Shown: positions 9,954 through 18,095, counted from the stretch's first letter. The stretch: 64,000 bases of DNA from Massilia sp. WG5 (GCF_001412595.2 NZ_CP012640.2:4588001-4652000), one strand, 5' to 3'. Numbers and translations: made by a program. Notes: generated by a model not told the origin, from the sequence alone.

Positions 9954-10661
9954 ATGACCCGACACGCCGCGCTGGCGCTTGCCTTGTGCTGTTTCATGCT
10001 GCCGCCGGCCGGCGCCCAGGAATTGAATCTCGCCTCGCAGCTGCTGGAGGGCGGGACCGGCATCTTCGTGATCGGCGCCTTGTCGGTGCTGGCGCTGGCG
10101 GTGGCTTTCGAACGCCTGGCGAACTTCCGCGCCGCGAAAGTCGCGCCGCAGGCGCTGGCCGACGAGGCGCTCGGCCTGTGGCGCGCCGGCGATTTCCATG
10201 CGCTGGCCGAGCGCGCCGGCACGGACCGCAGCAGCCTGGCGCGCGTGCTCGAGTTCATGGCCGGGCATCCGCGCCTGCCGGTCGAAGCATTGTCGGCGCG
10301 CGCCGCGGAAATCGCATCGACGGAGCTGCGCCTGCAGCAGCAGAAGGCGTATGCGCTGAACGTGGTCGCCACCATCGCGCCCATCGTCGGCCTGCTCGGC
10401 ACCGTGGTCGGCATGATCGAAGCCTTCCACGTGATCGCCTTTAACGGCATGGGCGATCCGACCCTGCTGGCGGGCGGAATCTCGAAGGCCCTGGTCAACA
10501 CGGCGGCCGGGCTGTCGGTGGCCTTGCCCTCGCTGGCGATGCACCACTTCTTCCGCAACCGCATGGTCAACATCGGCATCACGCTGGAACGCCAGCTGGG
10601 CCGCCTGCTGGACGAAGTGCGCGCACGGGAAGACAAGCGGGAGACGCACCATGCACATTGA
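9954..10661 (+). CDS. MotA/TolQ/ExbB proton channel family protein
   Basis: 235 residues. A cleavable signal peptide (residues 1-21, ending AGAQ) precedes TM1 (about 34-54), a cytoplasmic loop, TM2 (134-156, with PIVGLLGTVVGM) and TM3 (175-198, GGISKALVNTAAGLSVALP). TM2 and TM3 carry the family signature, including Thr150 and Thr183 at the places of the ExbB channel threonines. AAGGA at 9942-9946 is the ribosome site. ExbB pentamers with ExbD use the proton gradient to drive TonB-type proteins. It is first of four overlapping genes (exbB-like, exbD-like and two TonB-like paralogs), so it probably powers those two proteins. Confidence 0.92.
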   Translation: MTRHAALALALCCFMLPPAGAQELNLASQLLEGGTGIFVIGALSVLALAVAFERLANFRAAKVAPQALADEALGLWRAGDFHALAERAGTDRSSLARVLEFMAGHPRLPVEALSARAAEIASTELRLQQQKAYALNVVATIAPIVGLLGTVVGMIEAFHVIAFNGMGDPTLLAGGISKALVNTAAGLSVALPSLAMHHFFRNRMVNIGITLERQLGRLLDEVRAREDKRETHHAH

Positions 10662-11076
10662 TCTCGGCGACGACGAGCAGCCCGAGATCGGCCTGATCGC
10701 GCTGATCGACTGCATCTTCTTTTTGCTGATGTTCTTCATGGTCGCGACCTCGTTCAAGCAGAAGGAAACGCAGCACAAGGACAAGGCCATCCCGATCACG
10801 CTGCCGCGCTCCTCCGCCACGCTCGACCTGCTTGATGCCGCGCCCGATCCGCTGGTGATCCGGGTCGACCGCGCGGGCCAGGTGGCGATCGGCGAGGACA
10901 AGCTGTCGGTCGAGGCCCTGCATGCACGTCTGTCGGGCGAGGCGCATGCGCATCCTGGCCGGCCGGTGCGCATCGAGGGCGATGGCAATGCTTCTTACCA
11001 GTCCATCGTCCATGTGCTCGACCTGTGTCAGTTCGAAGGCCTGACCAATATCGCGATGCGTGCGCGGCGGCAGTAA
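10651..11076 (+). CDS. ExbD/TolR family biopolymer transport protein
   Basis: 141 residues, overlapping the ExbB-like gene by 11 bases. A short acidic N-terminus is followed by the single membrane helix GLIALIDCIFFLLMFFMVAT (14-33), with Asp20 at the place of the protonatable ExbD Asp25. The periplasmic domain (about 60-141) has DPLVIRVDRAGQVAIGEDKL and HVLDLCQFEGLTNIAMRA, the usual ExbD/TolR fold. The next gene starts on the base after its stop, so the operon is translationally coupled. Confidence 0.93.
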   Translation: MHIDLGDDEQPEIGLIALIDCIFFLLMFFMVATSFKQKETQHKDKAIPITLPRSSATLDLLDAAPDPLVIRVDRAGQVAIGEDKLSVEALHARLSGEAHAHPGRPVRIEGDGNASYQSIVHVLDLCQFEGLTNIAMRARRQ

Positions 11077-12552
11077 ATGAATGCCGACGCGACTTCCCGG
11101 CTGGACGGTCCGAGCATGGTCGAGCCGTGGCGACACCGATCCTGGCTGCTCGCATCGCTGGCGGCGCACGGCATGCTCGCGGCCAGCCTTTACACGGCCG
11201 GCCCTGTACACGTTGCCATCAAGCGCGACGACGGCTTGCGCGCGCAGGTCGCGCAGTCGCTGCAGCACACGGAGGAGCGCCAGATGCGGCGCGAGCTGCG
11301 CACGATGGAGGAAATCCGCGATGCGCTGGCGGAAAGCGCGGGCCAAGCCGGCGGCGAAGGAAAGGGCGGCACGGACACCGCCAGGTCGCCCGATCCCGCT
11401 GCGCGGGCGCGTGAATTGGCCCGGCAGATCGAGCAAGTGCAGCGAAAGATCCGTGCCACCGAGATGGCGCGCCTGCTGCGCATCCCCGAGGCCGAAGCCC
11501 TCAAGCGCGTGCAGCGCGAGGAGGCGCGCAGGCCCAGGCCCGCGCCGCCGAAGCACGCAAGCCCGGAAGTCCAGGTGGCCCGGCTGGCGCAACAGGCCAG
11601 GGCCGCCCTGGCGCAGCGCCGCGCGCAATTGCTGGCGCAGCAGCAGGGTGTCGCCATCAAGCCGGAGACCGCAGTCAAGCCGGAGACCGGAGAACTGAAG
11701 CCAGGCCGGCCGCAAGGTGGCAAGGCCGGCCAGGGACCGGGTACGGGCAAGTCGCCCGGCCAGGGTGGCCAGGGGCAAGGCAATGGCCAGATGAGCGGCC
11801 AGGGCGGCCAGGGCGGACGGCCAGGGGGCAAGGGCATCGTACAGAACTCGGCCTCGCGCGGCAGCAAGGTCGAGGCCCTGGTCAGCGGCCTTGCACTGGG
11901 TGCGCCCGGCGCGATCACGGGCAGCAGCATCGACATGTCGAGCAATGCCTTCAGCGACTCCCGCAGCTTCGGCGCGTTCCTGGAACCGCCGCCGGTCGAC
12001 GCCGCGGCCATGCGCATCGGCCACGGCCGCACGATCGGCGCCGGCGGCGCCTACGCCAACCGCATCTTTCTCGATACCTGGTATGTGATCGGCCCTTTCG
12101 AAGGCGCCGGCCATGACAGCCAGAACGCGATCTATCCGCCCGAACGCGGCGTGGACCTCGACGCGGTCTATTACGGCAAGAACGACCTGCCGGTGCGCTG
12201 GACCTTCCAGCAGGACGCGCGCTACCCGTCGATACCGCTGCCGCGCGCCGAGAACGCCGTGTATTACGCCTACGCCGAGGTCGAGGTCGACCGCGACATG
12301 GACCTGTGGGTGTGGATCGGCGGCGACGACGATACCAAGATGTGGTTCAACGACCGCCTGGTCTGGCTCAGCGGCGATGGCATTGATAAGCCCTGGTACC
12401 GCCAGCCGTTCATGACGCTGCCCGAGATGCGCACCCTGAACCTCACCGAAGGCCAGCGCCGGCTGCACTTCAACAAGGGGCGCAACAGCATCCTGCTCAA
12501 GTTGTACAACGGAGTGAACCTGATGTTCTATTCGGTGGTGCTGTCCAGGTGA
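11077..12552 (+). CDS. TonB-like N-terminal anchor fused to coiled coil, Gly-rich linker and PA14-like beta-sandwich (paralog A)
   Basis: 491 residues. The single N-terminal membrane helix has the TonB energy-coupling motif S-x3-H (Ser27-His31, LASLAAHGMLAASLYTAG). Residues about 50-215 are charged helix, probably coiled coil, with TEMARLLRIPEAEALKRV. Residues about 225-265 are a Gly/Gln-rich linker (GQGGQGQGNGQ). The C-terminal part (about 320-491) is a beta-sandwich like PA14 and glycoside-hydrolase accessory domains: TWYVIGPFEG, VYYGKNDLPVRW, DLWVWIGGDDDTKMWFNDRL and FNKGRNSILLKLYNGV. No TonB C-terminal domain is seen. Directly after the ExbD-like gene and paralogous to the next gene, so probably an inner-membrane protein energised by ExbBD that reaches across the periplasm. 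Its ligand (glycan or protein) is unknown. Confidence 0.8.
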   Translation: MNADATSRLDGPSMVEPWRHRSWLLASLAAHGMLAASLYTAGPVHVAIKRDDGLRAQVAQSLQHTEERQMRRELRTMEEIRDALAESAGQAGGEGKGGTDTARSPDPAARARELARQIEQVQRKIRATEMARLLRIPEAEALKRVQREEARRPRPAPPKHASPEVQVARLAQQARAALAQRRAQLLAQQQGVAIKPETAVKPETGELKPGRPQGGKAGQGPGTGKSPGQGGQGQGNGQMSGQGGQGGRPGGKGIVQNSASRGSKVEALVSGLALGAPGAITGSSIDMSSNAFSDSRSFGAFLEPPPVDAAAMRIGHGRTIGAGGAYANRIFLDTWYVIGPFEGAGHDSQNAIYPPERGVDLDAVYYGKNDLPVRWTFQQDARYPSIPLPRAENAVYYAYAEVEVDRDMDLWVWIGGDDDTKMWFNDRLVWLSGDGIDKPWYRQPFMTLPEMRTLNLTEGQRRLHFNKGRNSILLKLYNGVNLMFYSVVLSR

Positions 12553-13889
12553 CCATGTTCGACCAGGTCCGGCGTTGCCCATTCCTGTCGCTGTCGCTCG
12601 TGGCGCATGCAACGCTGCTCGGCGTGCTTTACGTGGGCGCATATCGCGTCGAGCTGGACCGGCAGCGCATCCAGCGCAGCCGGGAGCAGCCATCGGTCGA
12701 AGCCGGCAAGCGGCTGATGGAACGGGCGCGCCTCGAAAAGCGCGTGCGCGACATGGCGCGGATCAAGTCCCGGCTCGAATCAGGGGCGGCTGACAAGGAC
12801 GACGACGTGCAGTTCAGCGCGCAGCCCAGGACGCCGGAAGAACTACTCAAGGAAGCCAGGGAGCTGTCCCGCAAGATCGACGAGATCGAGCGTGACGCCC
12901 GCGCCGAACGACTGGCGAAACTGCTCCACATCCCGAAGCAGGAAGCGCTTGAAAAGCTCGCGCAGATGCGCAAGCCGGAAGAGCCGGCCGGCGCCCAACC
13001 CGGCAAGCCAGTCGATGCGACGGCGAAGATCGAGCAGCTCGAAGCAAAGGCACGCGACGCGCTGGAACGGCGCGGCCGGCAACTGGAGCAGCAGCAGGAC
13101 GGTATGCGCGTGGCGGCAAGCGGATCACGCGGCGGCGGACAAGGCGGGCAGCTTGGCGGCCGCCGCCCGGGCCCGGAAAGCCCCGGCGGCGCGTCCATGT
13201 CGTCCGTGCTGCGGGTGATCGATGCATTCATCAGTTCCGGTGGGCGGGGCGTGGGGACGCGGGCCAATATCGTAGCGGGCAGCCACGACGACGTTGATCA
13301 AAGCGTCGTGCGCATTCCCGAGGTCCCCGCCGGCGCCATGGTCAAAGGCACGGGGCGCATCATCGGTCCCGGCGGCCCTTATGCCAGCCGCGTCTACATC
13401 AATCGCTGGTACCTGATCGGCCCCTTCGACCGCAGGCACGGCGACGCGCAATTGCCGGATGCGCCCGATCCGCCCGAGCAGGCCGTGGTCCTGGACGCCG
13501 CCTATCGCGGCAAAGACGGTCGCCTGCTCAGGTGGGAATACGTCGACTCGGCAAGCTATCCCCTGATTCCCCCACAGCCCGCCGAGGACGCCGTGTATTA
13601 CGGCTATACCGAGCTGATGATGGACAGGGAACGGGACCTGACGATCTGGGTCGGCGCCCACGACGACGCGCAGCTGTGGCTCAACGACAGGCTGGTCTGG
13701 CGCGGCAGGAATGTGGCCAAGGCGCGGTTCTACAGGGAGGTCAATGACACGGGCAATACCCATGGCCGCGATTACAACTTCAGCGAGGGCAAGCGCGTCG
13801 TGCACCTCAGGCAGGGCCGCAACAAGCTGTTCTTCAAGCTGTCGAACGGCGTGGGCGCCCTGTTTTTTTCGCTGGTGCTGACGAAGTGA
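12549..13889 (+). CDS. TonB-like N-terminal anchor fused to coiled coil and PA14-like beta-sandwich (paralog B)
   Basis: 446 residues. GTG 12549 overlaps the previous stop (GTGA); ATG 12555 is two codons further. From GTG, the N-terminus has RRCPF and then S-x3-H at Ser16-His20 (SLSLVAHATLLGVLYVGA), the same positions as E. coli TonB. Residues about 33-190 are charged helix with ERLAKLLHIPKQEALEKL, matching a segment of paralog A. A short Gly-rich stretch (GSRGGGQGGQLGG) follows, then the sandwich domain from about 275: GPGGPYASRVYINRWYLIGP, DLTIWVGAHDDAQLWLNDRL and LRQGRNKLFFKLSNGVGALF. It ends the four-gene operon. A and B could form a heteromeric TonB-like rod. Function unknown. Confidence 0.8.
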   Translation: MTMFDQVRRCPFLSLSLVAHATLLGVLYVGAYRVELDRQRIQRSREQPSVEAGKRLMERARLEKRVRDMARIKSRLESGAADKDDDVQFSAQPRTPEELLKEARELSRKIDEIERDARAERLAKLLHIPKQEALEKLAQMRKPEEPAGAQPGKPVDATAKIEQLEAKARDALERRGRQLEQQQDGMRVAASGSRGGGQGGQLGGRRPGPESPGGASMSSVLRVIDAFISSGGRGVGTRANIVAGSHDDVDQSVVRIPEVPAGAMVKGTGRIIGPGGPYASRVYINRWYLIGPFDRRHGDAQLPDAPDPPEQAVVLDAAYRGKDGRLLRWEYVDSASYPLIPPQPAEDAVYYGYTELMMDRERDLTIWVGAHDDAQLWLNDRLVWRGRNVAKARFYREVNDTGNTHGRDYNFSEGKRVVHLRQGRNKLFFKLSNGVGALFFSLVLTK

Positions 13890-13891
13890 TG

Positions 13892-13907
13892 GCGCCGGAA
13901 ACGGCGC
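13892..13907 (+). other. Short GC hairpin after the ExbBD operon
   Basis: GCGCCG, loop GAAA, CGGCGC directly after the paralog B stop. A GNRA tetraloop hairpin with no T-run, so possibly an RNA end stabiliser rather than an intrinsic terminator. Confidence 0.35.
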
Positions 13908-13960
13908 TGGCGCTGGCGGCGAAGGCCAACGCCGCTGCGAAAACCTTGTAGACTACCGCG

Positions 13961-14329
13961 ATGGAAAACATGACACCCCTCGCCGTCGTCCAGGCCCAAT
14001 TGGACGCTTTCAACGCCAAGGACATCGATGCGCTGATGCGCGCCTACGCGCCGGACGCCGAGCAGTTCGCACTGCACGGCGAGCGCCTCGCCAGCGGACA
14101 CCGGGAGATCCGTCCGCGCTACCTGGCGCGCTTCAGCGAGCCGGACCTGCATGCGCGCCTGCTCGCACGTACCGTGATGGGGAATTTCGTGACCGACCTC
14201 GAGCTCATCACCCGCAACTTCCCGGAAGGCGTGGGCACGCTCGAAATGCTGTGCATTTACGAGGTCGTCGACGGGCGCATCCGCCGCGCGTCCTTCGCGC
14301 CGGGCGCGACTACGCTGCTGAATCCGTAA
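13961..14329 (+). CDS. NTF2-like (SnoaL/steroid delta-isomerase fold) protein
   Basis: 122 residues from ATG 13961. The opening (TPLAVVQAQLDAFNAKDIDA) with the short following segment MRAYAPDAEQFALHGE and IRPRYLARFSEPDLHARLL is the cone-shaped NTF2 fold. The last strands (LEMLCIYEVVDGRIRRASF) line the pocket. Members bind or isomerise small hydrophobic molecules, and no catalytic pair can be assigned safely. Its 3' end overlaps the convergent nth gene by 20 bases. Confidence 0.8.
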   Translation: MENMTPLAVVQAQLDAFNAKDIDALMRAYAPDAEQFALHGERLASGHREIRPRYLARFSEPDLHARLLARTVMGNFVTDLELITRNFPEGVGTLEMLCIYEVVDGRIRRASFAPGATTLLNP

Positions 14330-14996
14330 GCGAGGGCAGGGACGGCGGCAAGGCCTCTGGCGGCGCCGGTGTCTTGTCCTTGAACTCGCACAGGTCGTTG
14401 ATGATGCAGTTCCAGCACTTCGGCTTGCGCGCGATGCAGGTATAGCGACCGTGCAGGATCAGCCAGTGGTGGGCGTCGTGCAGGAATTCCTTGGGCACGA
14501 ACTTCAGCAGCTTCTGTTCGACGATATCGACGTTCTTGCCCGGTGCGATTTTCGTGCGGTTCGAGACGCGGAAGATATGGGTGTCGACCGCCATCGCCGG
14601 CTCGCCGAAGGCCGTGTTCAGCACCACGTTGGCGGTCTTGCGGCCCACGCCCGGCAGCGCTTCCAGCGCCTCGCGCTCGCGCGGCACTTCGCCACCGTAC
14701 TGGTTCACCAGGATTTCGCAGGTGGCGATGACGTTCTTGGCCTTGTTGTTGTACAGGCCGATGGTCGAGATATAGGTCTTCAGCTCGTCCAGGCCGAGGT
14801 CGAGGATGGCTTGCGGCGTGTTCGCCACCGGGTACAGCTTGCGCGTCGCCTTGTTGACGCCGACGTCGGTCGACTGGGCCGACAGCAGCACCGCAATCAG
14901 CAGTTCGAAGGGCGTGCTGTATTCGAGTTCGGTGGTCGGATGCGGGTTGGCGGCGCGGAAGCGCGTGAAAATCTCGTAGCGCTTAGTTGCGTTCAT
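14310..14996 (-). CDS. nth: Endonuclease III (DNA glycosylase/AP lyase)
   Basis: 228 residues. It removes oxidised pyrimidines and nicks the abasic site. Helix-hairpin-helix LPGVGRKTANVVLNTAFG holds the catalytic lysine, and VDTHIFRVSNR the catalytic Asp. The [4Fe-4S] loop is C-x6-C-x2-C-x5-C (CIARKPKCWNCIINDLC). The C-terminal tail (KTPAPPEALPPSLPSLTDSAA) is slightly longer than in E. coli. It lies 9 bases downstream of the rnfB-like gene, a pairing known from many proteobacteria. Confidence 0.97.
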   Translation of the reverse strand: MNATKRYEIFTRFRAANPHPTTELEYSTPFELLIAVLLSAQSTDVGVNKATRKLYPVANTPQAILDLGLDELKTYISTIGLYNNKAKNVIATCEILVNQYGGEVPREREALEALPGVGRKTANVVLNTAFGEPAMAVDTHIFRVSNRTKIAPGKNVDIVEQKLLKFVPKEFLHDAHHWLILHGRYTCIARKPKCWNCIINDLCEFKDKTPAPPEALPPSLPSLTDSAA

Positions 14997-15005
14997 GTTG
15001 TGCGT

Positions 15006-15722
15006 TCATTCGGGTTTTCCCGCGGCTTTCTGGCGCGCGCGCTCGATGGCGGCGGCGATGATGGCGCGCTTGCGTTCCTTCTCGGCCAGCTCTTCGGCGG
15101 TGTTGGTTTGCTCGGCGGTCACCGCGCGCATCTTTTCCAGGGCCTTGGCGGCCAGGCGTGCATCGTTCTCTTCCTTCTCGCGCCGCAGGCGCTCGCTGCG
15201 GAAGTCGTGACGCGCGCGGGCGCTATCGGCCTGTTCCTGCGACCAGGCGTCCCAGCCGGTACGCTCGCCCGTCACCGGGATCATGCTGATGCAGTCGACC
15301 GGGCAGGGCGCCACGCACAGGTCGCAGCCGGTGCACAGGCTGGGCAGGATGGTGTGCATCTGCTTGGGCGCGCCGAGGATGGCGTCCACCGGGCAGGCCT
15401 GGATGCACAGGGTACAGCCGATGCACAGGCTCTCGTCGATGAAGGCGACCGGGCGCGGGCGTTCCAGGCCGTTGGCGGGATTGATCGGAATGACCGGACG
15501 GCCCGTCACGCGCGACAGGCGCGCGACACCTTCCATGCCGCCCGGCGGGCAGCGGTTGATGTCGGCCTCGCCGCTGGCGATCGCTTCCGCGTACGGACGA
15601 CAGGCGGGGTAGCCGCACTTGGTGCACTGGGTCTGCGGCAACAGGTCTTCGATCTGGTCGGCGAGGGATTTCGTCACGGTGCTCAAGCGATGTCTGGACT
15701 TCGGCGTTTGCGAAACCGCCAT
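15006..15722 (-). CDS. RnfB-type electron transport ferredoxin
   Basis: 238 residues. After a short start, [20 protein letters not shown] with INRCPPGG forms the RnfB 4Fe-4S domain. Two ferredoxin clusters follow: [16 protein letters not shown] and [16 protein letters not shown]. The long charged C-terminus (residues about 160-238) is helical ([20 protein letters not shown]). Unlike true RnfB of E. coli (RsxB), there is no N-terminal membrane helix and no rnfA/C/D/G/E beside it. In many Burkholderiales this stand-alone form sits before nth. It could deliver electrons to Fe-S proteins such as Nth; that link is inference. Gene symbol left out because the complex is not here. Confidence 0.85.
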   Translation of the reverse strand: MAVSQTPKSRHRLSTVTKSLADQIEDLLPQTQCTKCGYPACRPYAEAIASGEADINRCPPGGMEGVARLSRVTGRPVIPINPANGLERPRPVAFIDESLCIGCTLCIQACPVDAILGAPKQMHTILPSLCTGCDLCVAPCPVDCISMIPVTGERTGWDAWSQEQADSARARHDFRSERLRREKEENDARLAAKALEKMRAVTAEQTNTAEELAEKERKRAIIAAAIERARQKAAGKPE

Positions 15723-15883
15723 TATCCGCTAAATGGCCAGCGGCGTCGAAGCCCGGCCGCACGGCTGCTCGACCGTCAAGGACGCTGCCATTTGTCCTAC
15801 AAGCTTACGTGATGCAACGTACCGAGTGCAGAGCTCGTCCGGTGGTCTACTGGACCCAGGCAATGAACGAACAGGAGGGTCTT

Positions 15884-16363
15884 ATGGAAAAGAAGCACCT
15901 CATTATTCCTGCGCTGCTGACTGCACTGCTGGGCGCCAGCGCTCCGGGTTTTGCCCAGAGCCATTATGACGGCGACCGCGACGGCTACGGCCAGCGCGAC
16001 CGCAGCGACCGCGGCGATCGTGGCAACCGCGATTACCGCAGCGATCGCAACGACCGTAACGATCGCGGCGACCGTCGCGAGGACCGCCGGGACGGCTACC
16101 AGGCCCGTGGCGGCGGCCGCTACGGCAATGAGGGCTGGGGTGGCGACGAGCGCCGCTGGAGCGGTGCGGGCCCGGAGCACAGTTTCCGCCGCGGCGACCG
16201 CCTGCCGGAACGTTACCGCAATCACCAGTACGTGGTGAACAACTATCGAGAACACCATTTGCGACCTCCGCCGAGGGGCTATCACTGGGTGCAAACGGGT
16301 GGCGACTATGTGCTGGCGGCGATTGCCAGCGGCGTGATCGCAGACCTGATCATCAATCATTGA
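15884..16363 (+). CDS. RcnB-like periplasmic protein with Asp/Arg-rich repeats
   Basis: 159 residues from ATG 15884, which has AGGAGG five bases upstream; the open frame extends to 15809 without a comparable site. Signal peptide MEKKHLIIPALLTALLGASA. The region at residues about 27-70 is built of DR, DRG and DRN repeats (RDRSDRGDRGNRD) and is probably disordered. The C-terminus has the RcnB domain: GDRLPERYR, YVVNNYREHHLRPPPRGYHW and GDYVLAAIASGVIADLI. RcnB helps control nickel and cobalt in E. coli, but most family members are uncharacterised. A GC hairpin lies 18 bases after the stop. Confidence 0.8.
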   Translation: MEKKHLIIPALLTALLGASAPGFAQSHYDGDRDGYGQRDRSDRGDRGNRDYRSDRNDRNDRGDRREDRRDGYQARGGGRYGNEGWGGDERRWSGAGPEHSFRRGDRLPERYRNHQYVVNNYREHHLRPPPRGYHWVQTGGDYVLAAIASGVIADLIINH

Positions 16364-16380
16364 GGTCGATGAAATGAAGC

Positions 16381-16404
16381 GCAGGCCACCCCCGGGTGGC
16401 CTGC
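16381..16404 (+). other. Perfect GC-rich hairpin between RcnB-like and DUF5329 genes
   Basis: GCAGGCCACCC, CC, GGGTGGCCTGC: eleven-base arms without mismatch (the innermost pairs cannot all form across a two-base loop). No T-run follows, and it stands 9 bases before the GGAGG of the next gene. It may stabilise the upstream transcript or attenuate the downstream gene. Confidence 0.55.
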
Positions 16405-16422
16405 TGCATATTCGGAGGACGC

Positions 16423-16800
16423 ATGCACTTTGGACGCACATCGATTGCCCTGTTCGTCGCCGGCGCCCTGTGCGTGGGCGCGCCCGCGCGGGCGCAGGAT
16501 GCCCAGGCGCGCCAGGAAATCGCGCACCTGCTCGACTTCGTCGCCCAGTCCGGCTGCCAGTTCAATCGCAATGGCAGCTGGCACGACAGCAAGGCGGCGC
16601 GCGACCACCTGCAGGACAAATACGACTATTTGCAGCGCCGCCATCTGGTGCCCGACACCAGGGCCTTCATCGAACGCGCGGCGTCGGAAAGCAGTTTCAG
16701 CCACAAGCCCTACCACGTGCGCTGCGCCAATGGGCAGGAGATCACCAGCGCGCAATGGCTGAATGCCGAGCTGGAGCGGTACCGGGCCGGCACACGCTGA
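16423..16800 (+). CDS. DUF5329 family secreted protein
   Basis: 125 residues from ATG 16423, with GGAGG at 16414-16418; an upstream ATG at 16396 lies inside the preceding hairpin. Signal peptide MHFGRTSIALFVAGALCVGA ends around ARAQ. The mature helix-rich domain, EIAHLLDFVAQSGCQFNRNG with HLQDKYDYLQRR and FIERAASESSFSHKPYHVRC, has the conserved paired cysteines and the YxxRC-type ending of DUF5329. Function unknown, probably periplasmic. A strong bidirectional terminator follows. Confidence 0.75.
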   Translation: MHFGRTSIALFVAGALCVGAPARAQDAQARQEIAHLLDFVAQSGCQFNRNGSWHDSKAARDHLQDKYDYLQRRHLVPDTRAFIERAASESSFSHKPYHVRCANGQEITSAQWLNAELERYRAGTR

Positions 16801-16809
16801 CAGGCCTGC

Positions 16810-16841
16810 AAAAAAAATGCCGCGGATTCCGCGGCATTTTT
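16810..16841. terminator. Bidirectional terminator between DUF5329 gene and phaZ
   Basis: AATGCCGCGG, ATT, CCGCGGCATT with eight A before and five T in all at the end. Serves both convergent genes. Confidence 0.92.
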
Positions 16842-16859
16842 CATGGGCGCGCCTGGCAA

Positions 16860-18095
16860 TCAGGCATTCTTGCGAATGAACTCCCCGATCATCGGGCAGA
16901 TGATCTCGCGCCAGCGGCGGCCCGAGAAGATGCCGTAGTGGCCGCACTTGGGCGCCGTGAAGTGCTGCTGCTTCCCGGCCGGGATGCTGGTGCACAGCTC
17001 GTGCGCGGCCTGGGTCTGGCCGGCGCCGGAGATGTCGTCCAGCTCGCCTTCGATGGTGAACAGGGCCACGCTCTCGATGTCCTGCGGACGCACCAGCTGG
17101 CCACCGACCTGCCAGGTGCCTTTCGGCAGGGCGAAGTCCTGGAACACGGTCTTGATGGTCTCGAGGTAGTACTCGGCCGGCATGTCCAGCACGGCGTTGT
17201 ACTCGTCGTAGAACTTGCGGTGCGCTTCCGCCGAATCGTCGTCGCCGCGCACCAGGTGCTGGTAGAACTCGCGGTGGCTCTGGGCGTGACGGCCCGGGTT
17301 CATGGCGATGAAGCCGGCGTGCTGCAGGAAGCCCGGGTAGACCTTGCGGCCGAAGCCCGGGTAGTTGCCCGGCACCGCATAGATCACGGTGTTTTCGAAC
17401 CACGAGAACGGCTTTTCGGTGGCCAGGTCATTGACCGCGGTCGGCGACTTGCGCGGGTCGATCGGGCCGCCCATCATGACCATGGATTTCGGCAGTTTCG
17501 GATCCTTGTTGGTCGCCATCAGCGAGATCGCGGCCAGCACCGGCACGGTCGGCTGGCAGACCGAGATCACGTGCACGTCCGGCCCCAGGTGGCGGATGAA
17601 GTCCTGCACGTAATAGATGTAGTCGTCGAGGTGGAACGCACCATCCGACATCGGCACCATGCGGGCGTCGACCCAGTCGGTGATGTAGACGTCCTGGTCC
17701 GGCAGCAGGGCGCGCACGGTATCGCGCAGCAGGGTGGCGTGGTGCCCCGACAAGGGAGCGACCAGCAGCACGGTCGGCTGCTTGAGCGCCGCGAAGGCCG
17801 CGTCCGGCAAGTCTTTCTTGAAGTGCAGCAGCTTGCAGAAGGGCTTGCTGACGACGGTGCGTTCCATGATGCCGACGGTCTGGCCGTCGATCGTGGTCGA
17901 GTCCAGTCCGAAAGCAGGTTTTTCGTAATCTTTGCCCAGGCGGTACATCAGCTCATAGCCGGCAGCGATACGCTGGGCGAACGGGGTGTGGGCAAACGGC
18001 GAGACGGGATTCGAGAACAGTTTTGCAGAGGCGTCGGCCCACTGCATCAGCGGGTTCAGGAAGGAGCGTTGCATCTCATGCAGTTGGTATAGCAT
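16860..18095 (-). CDS. phaZ: Intracellular polyhydroxyalkanoate depolymerase
   Basis: 411 residues, close to PhaZ1 of Cupriavidus necator. It hydrolyses native intracellular PHA granules to release carbon. The N-terminus MLYQLHEMQRSFLNPLMQWA is typical. The lipase-like box uses Cys as nucleophile (ISVCQPTVPVL, Cys180), with the acid in EGELDDISGAG and the histidine in KCGHYGIFSG, the set known for this family. AAGGA lies 7 bases before the ATG. A TATAAT on the minus strand at 18146-18151 may be its -10, but no good -35 is seen. A PHA granule protein gene lies 3.6 kb further. Confidence 0.94.
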   Translation of the reverse strand: MLYQLHEMQRSFLNPLMQWADASAKLFSNPVSPFAHTPFAQRIAAGYELMYRLGKDYEKPAFGLDSTTIDGQTVGIMERTVVSKPFCKLLHFKKDLPDAAFAALKQPTVLLVAPLSGHHATLLRDTVRALLPDQDVYITDWVDARMVPMSDGAFHLDDYIYYVQDFIRHLGPDVHVISVCQPTVPVLAAISLMATNKDPKLPKSMVMMGGPIDPRKSPTAVNDLATEKPFSWFENTVIYAVPGNYPGFGRKVYPGFLQHAGFIAMNPGRHAQSHREFYQHLVRGDDDSAEAHRKFYDEYNAVLDMPAEYYLETIKTVFQDFALPKGTWQVGGQLVRPQDIESVALFTIEGELDDISGAGQTQAAHELCTSIPAGKQQHFTAPKCGHYGIFSGRRWREIICPMIGEFIRKNA

